DNA of 64,000 nt from Glandiceps talaboti. Its lineage: Eukaryota; Hemichordata; Enteropneusta; Spengelidae. This document shows, one piece after another, positions 1-13,729 of this stretch. The stretch spans positions 15,237,592 to 15,301,591 of the forward strand of contig NC_135554.1 of NCBI RefSeq assembly GCF_964340395.1, in the 5' to 3' direction. The position numbers and the translations under genes were made by a program. Below the pieces are notes generated by a model that was not told where the DNA came from, ran no database searches, and saw only the letters and a program-made list of their open reading frames with translations. Position 1 is the stretch's first letter. The number at the start of each line of letters is the position of its first letter.

Positions 1-29
1 CCTGAGTGGGCTACCATCAGCAAATTATG

Positions 30-73
30 GTAGTCCCATGACAAGAATCGTTAGTCTGTGGGCATGGGACTAC
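30..73. repeat. Short inverted repeat (11-bp arms)
   Basis: GTAGTCCCATG at 30-40 is the exact reverse complement of CATGGGACTAC at 63-73, leaving a 22-base loop. A B-box-like string on the minus strand (GTTTCAATCC, about 108-117) lies close by, so this could be the edge of a SINE or fold-back element cut by the window start. No A box was found, so the class is open. Confidence 0.4.
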
Positions 74-2356
74 TGTTAATTCCGCACCCTGTAATGTGAT
101 GACCCGGGATTGAAACATGGCCCTTTAATCCAAATATTTCTAATGCTGTCCTTCATACACAAAGTGAATAAATACCTTGCTGTCACTAGGACTACTCTTT
201 GAGGTGACCATTTTACAATGTACAGTGACATAGTTCACAATAAAATGTGAGTCTATTTCTATCACGTTCACTATTTCAGGATAAATTATGTATTGTAACT
301 GGAATAGAGAATAGTAATCTATAGGTCAGGTGTTCATCAGTGTGGTGATTAAGTAGGATAGCAAGAGTGAAATTTAAGGTGAAATTATCTTCCCTGCCAG
401 CTGTTTCTGCTCGGAAACGCAGATTTCATGATTACAGGGATAGAGGCTAGATTTCAGTATTTCAGTATTTGATATCGCTATGGAGAAATATAATGCATTT
501 TGATTCATTTCCTTCTGATTACTGCCAAAGCTGATTTCCTTCAATTCAACTCTTCTTCCCACTGTGATTTCATGACAGTAACGCAACACCTCCTTCCCAC
601 TTTTCCCATTAAATCAGCTGGATAGAAAGACCAAATGATGATTATGACTATGAAATTGTTCATTCAAGGGCTTTTTTACTTTTTACAGTCAATTTTTTAT
701 TGCTTTAACAAAAAATTTAATACACATATATATGCATTTCATGCACACTGTGTATACACATATACATACAAATTTCAAACCCAAGTCTAACAAATGCATA
801 CATGTTCTGTTCCTTTATAATAAATATGTCTGTGTCTGTGTACTCACATAACCTTTCTGATATATGTATTATAAAACCACTATACATCATTGTCATAGAC
901 AGTAAGTAATATGGGGGAGGGGAGACATATTAATTTCAATGTTTCCTCGTCTTAACTTACAATTTCCCTCTTTACTCCAGAATTTGGTAAATCCTTTTTT
1001 TTCATTTGTATTTCATTTTAATATCCTTGTAGCACTTTCTTGAAAAAACATTTTTGTCGACAACTATCTTCCACCAGCTCAAAACAAAATAAACTGCAGA
1101 AAATGTTTTTAAAAATATAACATTGTCTATGTTCCGATCTTAGCATCATTTAAAGTAACTCTACATTAGATAATGTATATTGACTAGATCAAATGTAAGC
1201 ACTAAGCTAGGTATTCAGACACTTTCTCAATCAGTATGTGTGGTCTTTTTCTAAAGTACTGTAAAAACATCTATTGTCTACAATTCACCCATCATTGCTT
1301 TTATTTGTATCAACTAATTACAAGTTTAGAGATCCACACTATTACTATTGTGAGTATCTTAACAGTTTTAACAATCTACATCTTATTACCAACTTACTCC
1401 AAACAATAGGAAGGGGGAGTGGGGGGGACAAACACAGTTGCAATGTTTTGATACTTGCCTTTCGAATTAAGGTACAGAGTAATACAGGTATATGTATGCT
1501 TTTTATCATGTACTGCATTTCTTTGACTGGGTTTTAAGACACCATTGAGTGAGTCGGAAATTTGAGAAAATTTCTGGACTTTTCTATACATTATTTCTAT
1601 TGTTTTGACAGGAACTTGCACAAATGTCTGGGGGATTTATGTAGATTTTACCACAGATTCCACCAACTCACCATCCTGTTTGAGAGAGGAGGGTGGATTA
1701 AGTTGGGGTTGTTTTTTTACGGGGGAAGGAGGAGGGGGAGTTTTTATATAAACAGTGCTCTTAGTATTAAGCTGCTCAGAGGTTTATTCAGAAATATGTA
1801 GAGTTGAGATTTGTCAACACTAATTTTAATTTCAACTGTATATCAAAAATACAACACAATATCACTTTCCTATGCTTCTGTGAAAGTAAGTTATAACATT
1901 TACAGATAGCTTTCATGAAGTGATTACTAGTACTGTAATGTATGACTAGTCTTCATATAGAAGTTAAGTACACATGTAGGCAGGGTCAAAATTAGTGGAA
2001 CACGATGCAACTTTTTTTGGCCTAAAAAGTAAAATACATGTACATATAACTTGGATGAAATGTTCTTTTCTTCCAACTTGGAAATTAAGTTATAGAGTTC
2101 ACAACTTACAAATGAGAAGGCGTTCTCGATATATGGACATACACAAGTATATAATAAGTTAGACCACAACATGTTAACACATGAAAACCACACAATGCTG
2201 TCACTTAAAGGAAACCTATACGGGTCAAATTCCAATTCCTTCAATAATATGTCATCTTAGCTATATGTCTTTTCTACAGAACTTCAATTCCATGTCTAAC
2301 AAAGGCAATAATAACAAGGCGTGACCAATACAGTCTGAGTGGGTGGCCATATTTGT
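74..2356. other. AT-rich stretch without a supported gene
   Basis: The DNA is AT-rich with short reading frames only. The longest is a 71-codon minus frame at 374-589, which has no family motif and no good splice acceptor. A G-run segment (about 1680-1740) and a T-rich patch near 1000 are the only compositional features. It could be intron or 3' region of a gene continuing left. Confidence 0.5.
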
Positions 2357-2371
2357 GTTGCCCCTAGCAAC
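2357..2371. promoter_or_regulatory. RFX-type site with 3-base spacer
   Basis: GTTGCC-CCT-AGCAAC matches the RFX half-site pair GTNRCC N0-3 RGYAAC. It is followed at 2374 by ATG in the context AACAACATGG, but that frame closes after 11 codons. It may be a promoter element or a chance match. Confidence 0.3.
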
Positions 2372-2571
2372 AACATGGGGGAAGAAAAACTTGCCATGAG
2401 TCAAATTTGAACAATGCAAGTAGCTGTGGGTTCACAAATCTACCTAGTGTACATTCGTGTTGTAGATATTAACAATAATTTTTCAAACAATGGGAATCAA
2501 TGTGTCAATAATAAAGGACTCTAATTTCAGTGTGTCATGTTTCAAAAACATCAATTATCTATAATCATTAC

Positions 2572-3172
2572 CTTGTCAAAGACTCCCATTTCATATAATG
2601 TTTGTTTCCGTCTCACTTTTCCCACTTGTGTATTTTAATTCTATTTTCTACTCATTTAAGTCATAAGATGTCTTATCTCTCTACAACAATGGTATCAACA
2701 TTCTGTTTTACTTTTTATTACCTGGATCTGACAACTTCATGCAAACAATTCTATGTTTTACTTTTTATTACCTGGATATGACAACTTCATGCAAACAATT
2801 CTATATTATAATAAATTTTCTTGGGTTTCAGATGGTTCGAATGCTAAAGATTTTTTGCAGATAGATGTTATATCAAAATATACCAGGAAGAACATTAGTG
2901 CATTGCCTACACAATTGTAGGCATCATGTCAAGATGTAATCTTTATTTACTCTGCACTTTATACTTTGCTCAGCTTATTGTTTACATCACCTAATCTTCA
3001 AACAGGTTTTTATTTTCATAGTAAAATCACACCTCCTCTTCAACTTTGTGTAGCCTTGATAGGTTTTCTGATTTGTCTTATGAATACCTAGTCTTGCTGC
3101 TAGACGTTCAGACTTTCTTTTGATACTAGTACCATAAGTGAACAAAGTTCGCAGTGAGGGCTTTGTTCCATC
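2572..3172 (-). CDS. Candidate two-exon fragment of an unrecognised protein
   Basis: Two phase-compatible open segments on the minus strand. The upstream exon (3172-3033, phase 0 in, phase 2 out) reads DGTKPSLRTLFTYGTS then IKRKSERLAARLG and ends KLKRR before a GTGTGA donor. The downstream exon (2611-2572) adds one base, reads RKQTLYEMGVFDK and ends at an AAG|GTAATG donor. The joined peptide is basic and looks protein-like, and no stop interrupts it. Weak points: both acceptors have poor pyrimidine tracts, and no further exons could be tied on with confidence. I do not recognise a family. It could be chance, a transposase relic, or part of a gene leaving the window at the left edge. Confidence 0.3.
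2705..2804. repeat. 50-bp tandem duplication
   Basis: Two nearly identical 50-bp copies follow each other; CTTTTTATTACCTGGAT starts at 2711 and again at 2761. The copies differ at about one position, so the duplication is recent. Confidence 0.85.
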
Positions 3173-6100
3173 CTCGATAGCAATGTTCGGTCGTGGGTAT
3201 TATATCGGAAGAAGATCCAAGGTCTAGCAGACAGACTAATGAATACCTAGACCTAGATATTGGGGTCCACTCTAAGATCTATCACCTGGACTTTCTTTTT
3301 ACAAATAATTGTCCAATCATCACCCTAACACAGTATAATTTGCATGTTATTCAATCCACACCTGGTATCGCACCATTCTAACACTTTGGACAAAAGTTTG
3401 ATTACTACTAATACTACTCTTATAACCTGTTTGTGTTTAGTTAACTCCTGCTTTTCACTCTTTTTCCCAATAAAATATTCATATTACAGAAAAGAAATAC
3501 TTTATGCATACTGTTTCTGAAACACCTAACGGTTATTTAGTCTGTTGTTATTTAGTATGTTATTTACTGCTGCTGAATACCTGGACTTTTACCTCCAGGA
3601 CGTAGAACCACTGAAACACTTGATGGAAATGATGCCATGGCAACAGCCCTTGTACAAAACACCTATGATTACACCAAAGGACAGTCACACATATATAAAT
3701 TTATGTTACTTTTATCATTAATTTCAAATGCTGATAGTTCTTACTACAGATATAATATATAACATACTTCCTGACTTACGTAGTAAAGAACATTCAAAAT
3801 GGCCGAGGCTGTAACATGAACTTTAATCCTACAGTATTTCATAGACATGCAGCCAGTTTTGTTTCCAAGGACTTTGAAGTTTGATATATATGTATATCAA
3901 TGGGAACACAGCAGTGGTAATGAAATTGCTAAAGGCATCAATACTTCCATGGCAACACTATACTAAAATCACTAAAACCGTCATTGCTGTGATTGGCAAA
4001 GTTATTAAAATAGCTGACAATGTGAAATAACTTGTCATGGTTATTTTTATCTGAGTTTATAAATTAAACATGAAGTGAAGAATTCAAGGCTCCAATAGCA
4101 TAACACACAAAAATCACAAAGTAAAAGTTATAGCAAACGAAACATAGCTAAGTTGGATACGGAAACAGATGAAAATTCCCATAGCTGTTTGACTCAAAAT
4201 GATTTTACTGATTGACTGCTCTTGTCTCTGTGTGAATTAACCCTATAGATGAATTGAAACTAACTGTACATGTAAAGTTACACCAAAATCAGCCTAGGGC
4301 TATACATTGTACATTTGGACAATTACCAAAAGTTACAACACACACAGCTTATCATGATTGAAAAAAGACCCAGTTTTTGAAATGCGTGTTCTCTATCAGA
4401 TATTGTAAGAGTACGCTAGCTCATTTTTTCCACGAGTTCTTCTAACAATTTCTTCTGAATAGATAGTAGTAGATTAAAGGCTCACGTTAGTATGTCAGAT
4501 ACTCAAAGTGTACCTAATGTATGGCTCAGAACTACTTTTAACGACTTAAGAAAAATAGTTGACTGGTTATGTGTGTGTGTGTGTGTATAAATACTAGTGT
4601 ATCATCATCTCAGCATCTGAAGGAGACTGACAACATGCAAGGTGTTTGATTGCTTACCAAAGTCTAAGCAAAAGAGCAATTTGTAGGGAAAGTTGAAATT
4701 CAAGTAATTGCACGATCAGAAAAATGAGAAATGTTGGTGAGAAACGTGGCAGCTGACACTAAGTTATTTAAGTGGTACGGCTGTAATAGGGTTTTGTGCA
4801 GCTATGCATGTACATATTATAGAAATGCATGGAACAAAATTAAGACAGAATAGTCCTACCATGGCAAGAAGCGGAAAACAGTTATATGGATAGTGTCAAG
4901 CTAACCATTATGGTGGTAATCCAGGCATGACTGTCAGTTGTGTTTAGCTCTGCCAATCAAAAAGACTTAGCGTGACAATATGCTTTCGTTGGGCTACCTA
5001 GCACTACAAACGTTGCTACAAGTGAAAGGTGGCCGGCTGTCAAGTGATATCATGAAAAATTAATTCACGAACTAGTAGTCAGAAGGAATCTGCTATAGAA
5101 ACACACCAAGGCTGACTCCAGTATATAGAGACAACTTACTAAGTAAACAAACAGCCCAGTCTTTCATTTCCCATGTGAATTATAGTAAATAGCCTGATTG
5201 TTGTCAATAGACTTGCTCCTTTCAAAAGCTGACTTTTCTGCCCTCAGCATTTTTTACCAGTATCATATTAGCCAGGTTAAAGGATCAAATAGCCGGTGTG
5301 CACTGAAAATTCACCTACCTTTTATATAGATGTATCTCTATACTAATACATTGAAGTAACAAGTAAATGCTGATCCCATACATTTGACAGGTTAATAGAA
5401 ACCCAACCATAGGGCACATATTTTTGATCTTCCTCCCTTTTCACTTTGTAAGTCCAATTAGGATGCTAATTTTATACTGTTACAATTGTCAAAGTCTATA
5501 GACATGGAATAGAGTGGGAACACATGTACATGTGGGTGTTGTCTCTGTAAGCTACATCTTCCTGTTGCTGACTTCCATTAAACTTCATCACAGATGACTT
5601 GTAATGGGTGTATTAAACTAAGTATCCCAGATTCCATTAGTTCGTTATTTGTCTACAAGACATTTTCATCTTAGTAGAAGATGTCAGACCATTTTGATGA
5701 TTGACAATACATGTACAGCACTACCTATACAGTGTCAACCATCACCCTGACACATTTAAATCTTCTCTGCTAAGCTCAGCTAGCAATGAGAAGCTCATCC
5801 TTGATCTACATATGCCCTATTTTTACTGGCTGATCAGTGCAGTAATTTATGAGCGTACCTCTGTACACATGCATATGCAAAACTGTTTAAGAAGAGGATC
5901 AGTTTATCGTTGACAGAGTGAAGGGTCATATGACAACAAATGAAGTCAATAAACTATTGTTAGGTCTAACCTGTAACCATATCATACCAGTAGAATCTGT
6001 CAAATGAGGCAAATGAGGACACCAATATGAATACACAGATACACAGTACTGGTACTACACAACATGTATCACTGCTGATATCGTACGATAAATGTAACTT

Positions 6101-8975
6101 ATCCCCATCATCAAAAACTGACATGTACAGACCAGCAGTAAATAAAACTGATATATGAGTATAAGAACAGCAGTGATTTACAATAACAGTTTACAAAACA
6201 TAAATTTGATAAACTGACCTTCTTGTAATAATAAAAACGGTTACTGTATAATAAATAGATCATGGCTGTGGGATGGACACAGCTGTACAAATGAGCCTGC
6301 AACAATCCCTGGCATGCCCAAAAAGCTTTGGCTATAATTTTCAAGTTTTAACATTTCTAATATCCACATAATAATTTAGGGTTTAAAAAAATGTTAAAAG
6401 TGCAAATGAAAAAAAAAATAATATCAATATATATTTTAGTTACTGTATTTTAGTATTACTTCAAAATTTTTTAACAAGCCTGTTACAAAACACGAATATG
6501 TCATGTATAGTCAAAGAGTCGAGCTGTTTTTTATACTGAACTAAACTAAAAATTAAAGTGACAAAATACACGGAGGTAAATCTTTGCTGCAAGACAAATG
6601 TTCAATATGACACTGTCAGGCATCCACTGTTCTCACAATTACTAACAGTGAAAGTTGTCTGAATGAAAATCATAGGACATCACATTTTGACGAGTGCCTC
6701 TTGGCGATTGCAGTTTTGACAAGACTTTGCAAATCATTGAACATCAACAGGTTTCAGTTGCTCTGAAAAAACAACATGTTTCTATTAGCAGTGTGGTTAA
6801 TACTACACTTGTATTATAAACTTACAAGGAGCTCAGAGCTCTCACAGTGACATACTATCCCTATCAAATTAAGTTGAGTACCAGGAGCACAGTTACCATC
6901 ACATGAACATACCACTGTACATGCCTCCCCTTCAGGGAACTATGCAATATTGTGGTTTCTATGTCAGTGGGATCAAAACTACTAGGGCGGCAATGCCATG
7001 TTTTATCTATGAAGCTGTATAAAAGTTTGATAACAGCATGGCTCAGCATTGAATATCAGGATACCAGTGTAAGATAGGAAAGTGTACAGTAGCACTATAC
7101 TTTGTGAAAATATATCTGCGGTTTCCTACCACTGTACTAGTTGAAAGTTTGCTGTGAAATTATCGGTATCCTGACAAAGATTATCAGCCTAGTTCAGATG
7201 CAATTGATAAGAAGTCTGTTAGGATGCAGTGTGGCCATATCAATATCATGCAGGGACAATTCCTGGGTATTTGCCAGGAAATTGTCACACTACTGGTTAT
7301 TAATCATACAGGCAGTCTACTTGACAATACTGACTAGTATTAGTAAACAAAGTACAGTACACAACACAAATGTGACTATATCTATTTTCCAGGTTTAAAA
7401 TGGTGCAAATCTTTCAAAATGATTCACTGCATACAAACACAATTGATATGATAATAATTCCTAGGGATTAATCCTACAAACCTTGCAAATTGTTGAATAT
7501 CAAACATGATTTAATCAAGAATATATGACAGAAGTAGGAACACAGGCAAACATGAGATTGCTTCCACAGCTTAAAAAGCTACTAATCCTGGCTTTCAAGT
7601 GAATTAAGATGTATCTGTCATACAATAGTAATCTGGCAAGCAAAGCTATGCCCAACTAAAACCAATTTTATGCACAATTTCTAGTAGGTAAAAGCTGAAG
7701 GACACAACACCAGCCTTGGCCACAGAGCACAGCCTACACTCTTCAGAAAAATAGTTCAAGCATGGCACGGTTCTGTCGGTTTGCATACCAAATGAACAAT
7801 ACACTTCTTTCATCACCTTATATTTGCATTGAAAGCCTTCAGGAAAAAATAGACACTTGTTACCTATTATGATTTAAATAATACTTGCATGAGTGATACT
7901 TTATATGAAATAAATTACTATATTGAAGATCATTCATACAGAAATATTGTTTTTCCAAATACTACTAAGAGTCCAATTATTCATTATTTATGCAATGGTT
8001 GTTACTTTCATGAAAATTTAATCATATTTGCAAATTAATCAGACAGCAAATAAATGCTAAAATGCAATGTAAGAATCCTTTATCTTATTTCGTTACAATG
8101 GCATCTGCTGAAGTAGCAATTTTTAGGACAACAATGAAAAATAACTTATCTTGCCAGAAAACAATCAATTAACAATGTTGAAAAAATTCATGTGTTGTAT
8201 ATGGAAATAGGAGAGAGCTATGTAAGATAACTGCTATTGTATCAATACGGATACATGTAATTAACAATTGCAGTCATGACATTTACTGTACTCATTATAT
8301 ATAGACAGTCCTATATCTCTCTAAATGTCTTGCTGTTTACGATGTCTCATTATTTCACTGTTAATTTTTAAAATGAGCAAACAAGAATGAGATTGGTAAT
8401 TGCCTGTTAATTACTGGTTTTAATGATTGCATACTTTGTCATGAAATGTATTTGTGTAATTCATCATGTGTTTGTGTATTCTTGCAACTTAGAATTACCT
8501 GGTTCCCATCTATGGTATTTGTAATTATTGCACACAATTACGAGATGACCCATTATATGTACTACTATCAAGTTGACAAACCAATTTATTGTGGCTTTTT
8601 TTTTTTTTTTTTTTTTTTTTTACTCAATTTATTTTTAAATTTGTCATATTTCTTTTTTAATATTGTTGTTTCCAATGTCTACTTCTAAATCTGTGATATG
8701 GAATCCATGTTTTAGTGTTTTTTGCCAAGGTTCAGAAACCGTGGTAACAGAAAGGAGGAAACTGGCATAATTTCCTTTTAAAGTGTGTGACAAGTTGGTT
8801 TCGTCACTTACCTTCATTGATCAAAGTAATTTAGTGAATGAATCTGTCATAACATTTTTTTTTCAACATCTTTCAAATACGAATTGGGAACATTCAACTC
8901 AGCAGAGATATTTACCTCTAACAGGGCCAAGTAAAATAATTATAGGATTTATCTTGTCATTCAATGTTTTGCATT
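3173..8975. other. Long AT-rich region without a supported gene
   Basis: No conserved domain is readable on either strand. Two minus-strand segments look like possible terminal exons: 4454-4416, after a good acceptor, encodes KKLLEELVEKMS then a stop; about 6766-6732, after a TTTTTTCAG acceptor, encodes QLKPVDVQ then a stop. Neither can be joined to other exons. A run of 26 T lies at 8596-8621. The region may be intron of an unseen minus-strand gene, but this is not shown. Confidence 0.45.
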
Positions 8976-9300
8976 TCCTCCTTAAAATGGTAGCAATAGC
9001 AATTTCATAATAAACACTGGTGATTTTTTTCAAATTTGTTTAGAATATCTTTGAAAAAATCAGGAAAAATACTAATATTGCATAATTCAAAATAAAATGT
9101 TCATTTAATTTTACTTTTTTCCTTAAAAGTAGTAGAAAGTTTAATTTCACAGATTTTTTCCTCTTAAAAGAGATAGCAATACTAATTTCATAATAAAAAC
9201 TTGTGATTTTGTTATTTTCAAATTTACCTGAAATAACAAAAATTGGTAATGTTGCAAAAATTCTAAATAAAATGTGTTTTGCTGTTTTAGTTTTTTCCTC
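8976..9300. repeat. Diverged tandem duplication, period about 182 bp
   Basis: The phrase AATTTCATAATAAA recurs at about 9002 and 9184 with matching flanks (TCCTCCTTAAAA against TCCTCTTAAAAG; AATAAAATGTTCATT against AATAAAATGTGTTTT). The copies are diverged and AT-rich. No coding potential was seen. Confidence 0.6.
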
Positions 9301-9879
9301 TAAGTTGTACACTAAATATAAAGAAAATAGTAAGATAAACACATTGTTATTGGCAATGGGGTGCAATCAGGTGTAACAGGAATATAGCCTCTGGCCTAGT
9401 AAGAATCTATCTTTCCTAAGAATATTCATCATCACATGCAACTGTGATCAAAGACATTTCCTGGCTGACAATAATTGTACCTTCACAAACACACCTGTTC
9501 TTTCCATTGAAAACCTAAGATAGTGTAGAGACAGACAAGTGTCATCCTGGCCCATCATCATCAATATACATGTATGTACACTTATTTGTATGCATTGGAG
9601 CAACTTTGATCTTGTCAGTCACCGGCTAATTACATGTAATATTAGTTATTAAATTGTGTTTCCAATAAGAAACGTCTACTGTTGCAGTGGGGAAGAAAAA
9701 GCACTGTTTAGAGATGTTTGAAGTTCCAGTATCATACAAGGATATCTATTTGTGATATGGGTGCTAATTAATTCTGAGTCAGTCAAATCTGACATCCACA
9801 GTTCCTATGGGATCAGGATAATTATCACATTCGCTTTTATGATTTCACTAACAGATCATGTGATAATAATACTCCCGAA

Positions 9880-12351
9880 ATGTTGCTGACGAAACGTTAC
9901 CATGGAGAAAGATATGTACTGATAAGACAAACGCTGCAGGGTTGCCAATTTTGACAATTTTTGCTCGAGTAGTCGACACTGTGTCGTTTAAAAAGGTCGA
10001 TTGTGTTGACAAAGTCTTGCTCGCACTCGTTTACGATAAGTCACTAAAGGGTTATTGTTCAACAACGTTGGGTACATTTTGTTCAAGGACGATGTGCGAG
10101 CCTTGAAAATCGTTTCGGCCATGACACTCTTTAAGGTCAAAATTCTAATGGTTAATGATGAAAAAAATCCTTGCTAAAATCAAGGGACTCACTAAGCATG
10201 TTTCCAAAATCTGTCTCTTTCCTGACATGACTTTAAACAGTGTTATTTTAACTCCAACTCAAAGTCTGCACAACACAAACACATGCTTGTGCCATGGTTA
10301 TGTTGTGTGGTGAGCCAACTTTACGAGTCGTTTCTGCCCCTTGCTTATTGATACTCCTTTACAAACTTTTGAAAACTTGTGTAGTCTAAATTGTCACTTT
10401 TATCACCCTATAAAACCACACATTTTATAGCAATACAGGCATCAAAGAAATAGATCATATTTTAGACTTCTGTGTGAAGGTGTTACAATAGAAAGGAACT
10501 GCCAAATAATCGGTCACTCAATCATTGAATGAATGTGTCACAGTGAGTTGACTTCGCTCTCGTCCGCAAAGAAAAATACAGCACACGTACAGTTTAAATG
10601 TCACACGGTCGATCACGATCAGTACCTCTGGGTTCAGTTTTCTTTGTAATCACGGCTCTAGAAATCACGCTATCGCCGTCTACTAATTCCGATCATGACC
10701 AACAGCAACTGTGACAACTTATCTGAGCCATTCAGAGAAAATATGTACTGCACCTCAACGCGGGAATCTTTCTCCGAGTTTGAACGAGTGTAGTTCAGGC
10801 AGAGCGAGCAGGTCGGATGTGTGTGTGTGCGAAGTGGCAGACACTTTAACGATCGCGTCAAAAAAATTATGATTTGTAAGTCTTCTAAAGACTATAGCGT
10901 ACACTCACCAGAAACGCTTGCAGAGTATACAGTTCACATAGTGTAGTCCAATTTATCCATTCTCTACGCCAGGAGAAATAATCGTAGTAAATTCAGTAGA
11001 CATTCCAGTGCTTCACACTCAGTAAGTAAGTGCAAGACAAACTGAGTAGAGACCCCCTATGCACATGTAGAAAATCAGGCGTGGTCGTCCATTGAAGCGA
11101 CGTTGAGGCGTCAGTCTCGACTTGGCAATTTTCAAGCAACTCGGGCGATGACGTTAGTCATATAGTAAAAAGTTGACTTGTTCTACAAACTATTAAGAAA
11201 TTTACGAAACTCTAATGAATAATCAACAATTATACATCTCGATTTCATACATTCATAAGGTAAACTCCGAAGCATTCCTTTGTGGTCTAAATTGTGTTTC
11301 TTGCCGATTCAATTCAAAGGCCAATCCCGGCAATACACATTATAATTTACAGTCATTTTAATACAGTGAATCTGGATTGACAAGTAATACCTGACTCTTA
11401 AGCGTACACTCGAATTTCTTTCTATCTTTGGGGAAAAAACATTTATAGAAATATACAGCCACGCAGAGTACACATACTTCAGATATAATCTGCCGCCTTC
11501 TCATATTCAAGATCCGTTGAAAACATTGGATGGAGGTGTCAGACAGGTAGAGCGGTTACGTCATCGAACACACCACTCACATGGTGACAAATTAATTATG
11601 GTAGTGATAATATATTTAGATGTAGTTCAGCGCCCCCTCCCCTCCCTCCTCCCTTCCACCACGTCTATCCCACCCACTTTTATGTCGTGATTTTGCCACT
11701 AATGTCATGAGAATACCGCACATTTTACATACAAATATGAGTTCTTTTTTAAATGTAAATTTTATAGGACGCCTGTGGGAGTCTATCATAAATAATTAAC
11801 TTATGAATAAAGGGGATTTTAGAAACTATTCTAAGAGTAATAGTTGATGCAAAGTTGGTGTATACAACTGGTCGACAATCATTGCCCACTCAGTTCAGGG
11901 AGAAATGAGTCTCCTTTACATGTGATACGGAAAAAAAATATGACAACTCCCTGAGGGCGCATTTCTGTTGTCTTTGAACTTCGCACTGATCGACATTTAA
12001 TATCCGGATTTATAGATACGCAAGTTTCCAAATCTACATTTACTATGGAATACAGTATTTATTTCACTATAGACACAGACCTTTTGCTCCACTCCAATCA
12101 GCATCCATACACAATATGCCAATATATGATGTTCATCACGATCCATATATTTTACTCGAACTCGTCGCGGGCGTCTTTCGCGCCAAAGAGATAAATATAG
12201 CAGGCATATATTTACTCTGATAGGTATATGCCTACACAAGTACTAGATGGGCGATGGGACGATCATTGAACTCACCCGTATCAGTGGACAAGACCCAACA
12301 ACAAATCTTGAAGTTGAACGATTTCCTAAGGATAATTATTCACATTCTCAC
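9880..12351. promoter_or_regulatory. CpG-bearing, higher-GC stretch; possible promoter region
   Basis: CpG dinucleotides are clearly more frequent here than in the surrounding sequence (about 10.0-11.6 kb and around 12.2 kb). A good minus-strand splice donor (CTG|GTGAGTG) lies at about 10908 and another (ACGG|GTGAGT) at about 12272, so non-coding first exons of a minus-strand gene are plausible. A pyrimidine-rich run sits at 11632-11665. No gene product could be assigned. Frames such as 10670-10861 and 11997-12239 show no recognisable domain. Confidence 0.3.
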
Positions 12352-12397
12352 AGCTCAGCTTGGTGATGGGGGTTGACACGTCGCTGTATCCCTCCAT
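12352..12397 (-). CDS. Candidate first coding exon
   Basis: An ATG at 12397 (minus) opens MEGYSDVSTPITKLS and meets a T|GTGAGA donor at 12351 in phase 1. The codons look protein-like and the spot lies at the edge of the CpG-bearing stretch, but it is only 46 bases and no partner exon was found. Unspliced, the frame closes eight codons later. Confidence 0.2.
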
Positions 12398-13316
12398 GCA
12401 TACACATATAGAAAGGGGAGATGATTTAAACCCCCAGGAAGTACTTTACAAGTGGACACAAAGAACTACCTCTGACTTTATGAGCATCACAAATAGATCT
12501 TTGTACCCATCTGACTCGTGCTATGTTTGTATGATAATTCTATAACTGGTCAACGACACGCTCAGTCAGTTTTGAAAGCCGAAGAGTACTACGGTGTGTA
12601 GCACTGTGACTGGGCACATATGTCACAGGAAGTACCGCTATTGTGTAGATCTATTTACGTCATTGACTCAAACAATCTTATATTATAAATCTTATTTTGG
12701 GAAGACTCAATTAATAGAACCTCGGGGCGACGATCTTTGCAAAATGGTTATTCACGCTTTACATTTCACTCTTTTCTTAAAGATGAGTGTGATGTCTTCA
12801 TTTAGGTCTCCTAGTATGTACATAGAACAATATGCAACTACAGTTACTCGGATTGAATAGTCTCTGGGCTACTAGGACACTGCCTTTAATACCTCACCCT
12901 CTATTCATAATTCAGAAAGGGGACATCGGAGAAAGTAACAGTAATTAGGGAAATACTGAATGCCATAGTCAAATTCTTGACCAACTATGAATATTAAAGT
13001 TTCTAGAAATTATGATAAATACTAGAAGTATACATTAATGGCTACTTTTCATAGATACGTTGCAAATAAATCATCCTGCAAATTTTGACAGAAACTGACC
13101 CACCTCCAGGCTGGTGCAAAACTAGATCTGAAAATATGCTATCCTAGAACGCTGATACATCTCAGTCCCCTACCGAAGACGTGTCGGAGTCCTCAAAGCT
13201 CATAAGTCATGGATATGATATATCCAGATCTATATAATCCTCAGACCACCGCAATTACTGTCACTTTTAGCGGTCTTACTTTACCTGTGATCCATGTGTT
13301 CACATCATAAATTTTA
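12398..13316. other. No supported gene
   Basis: Unique-looking AT-rich sequence. The open frames at 12360-12545 and 12594-12860 (plus) carry no recognisable motif and no convincing start context. Confidence 0.4.
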
Positions 13317-13690
13317 ATACATACATACATACATACATACATACATACATACATACATACATACATACATACATACATACATACATACATACATACATAC
13401 ATACATACATACATACAGTGAGTGAGTGAGTGAGTGAGTGAGTGAGTGAGTGAGCAGTATATCCACATTAATGTTGTGTATGTCTCATAATGCTTACATG
13501 TATGTATGTATGTATGTATGTATGTATGTATGTATGTATGTATGTATGTATGTATGTATGTATGTATGTATGTATGTATGTATGTATGTATGTGTGTGTA
13601 TGTATGTATGTATGTGTGTATGTATGTATGTATGTGTGTATGTATGTATGTATGTATGTATGTATGTATGTATGTGTCTGGCTGGCTGGC

Positions 13691-13729
<39 letters not shown>
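13317..13729. repeat. Compound microsatellite with inverted ATAC and TATG arms
   Basis: (ATAC)n runs 13317-13416, (AGTG)n 13417-13454, then 44 bases of unique sequence, (TATG)n 13499-13676 with a few TGTG interruptions, and GGCT/TGTC repeats 13677-13729. ATAC and GTAT are reverse complements, so the two long arrays form an imperfect inverted repeat with about 100-base arms. The reading frames here (Tyr-Ile-His-Thr or Tyr-Val-Cys-Met repeats) are artefacts of the array. Confidence 0.97.

Noticed and set aside
105-120. tRNA gene or SINE B box
   Set aside because: Only a loose B-box match, with no A box at the right distance and no cloverleaf.
374-589. 71-codon minus-strand frame as a coding exon
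   Set aside because: No family motif, weak acceptor, and a length that chance can explain in AT-rich DNA.
1018-1077. Minus-strand terminal exon (LVEDSCRQKCFFKKVLQGY then stop) after a T-rich acceptor
   Set aside because: Too short and not connected to any other exon.
3590-3700. Open segment on both strands around 3600 (plus: DVEPLKHLMEMMPWQQPLY)
   Set aside because: Three frames are open over the same 100 bases on opposite strands and none has a family match, so the openness is not evidence of coding.
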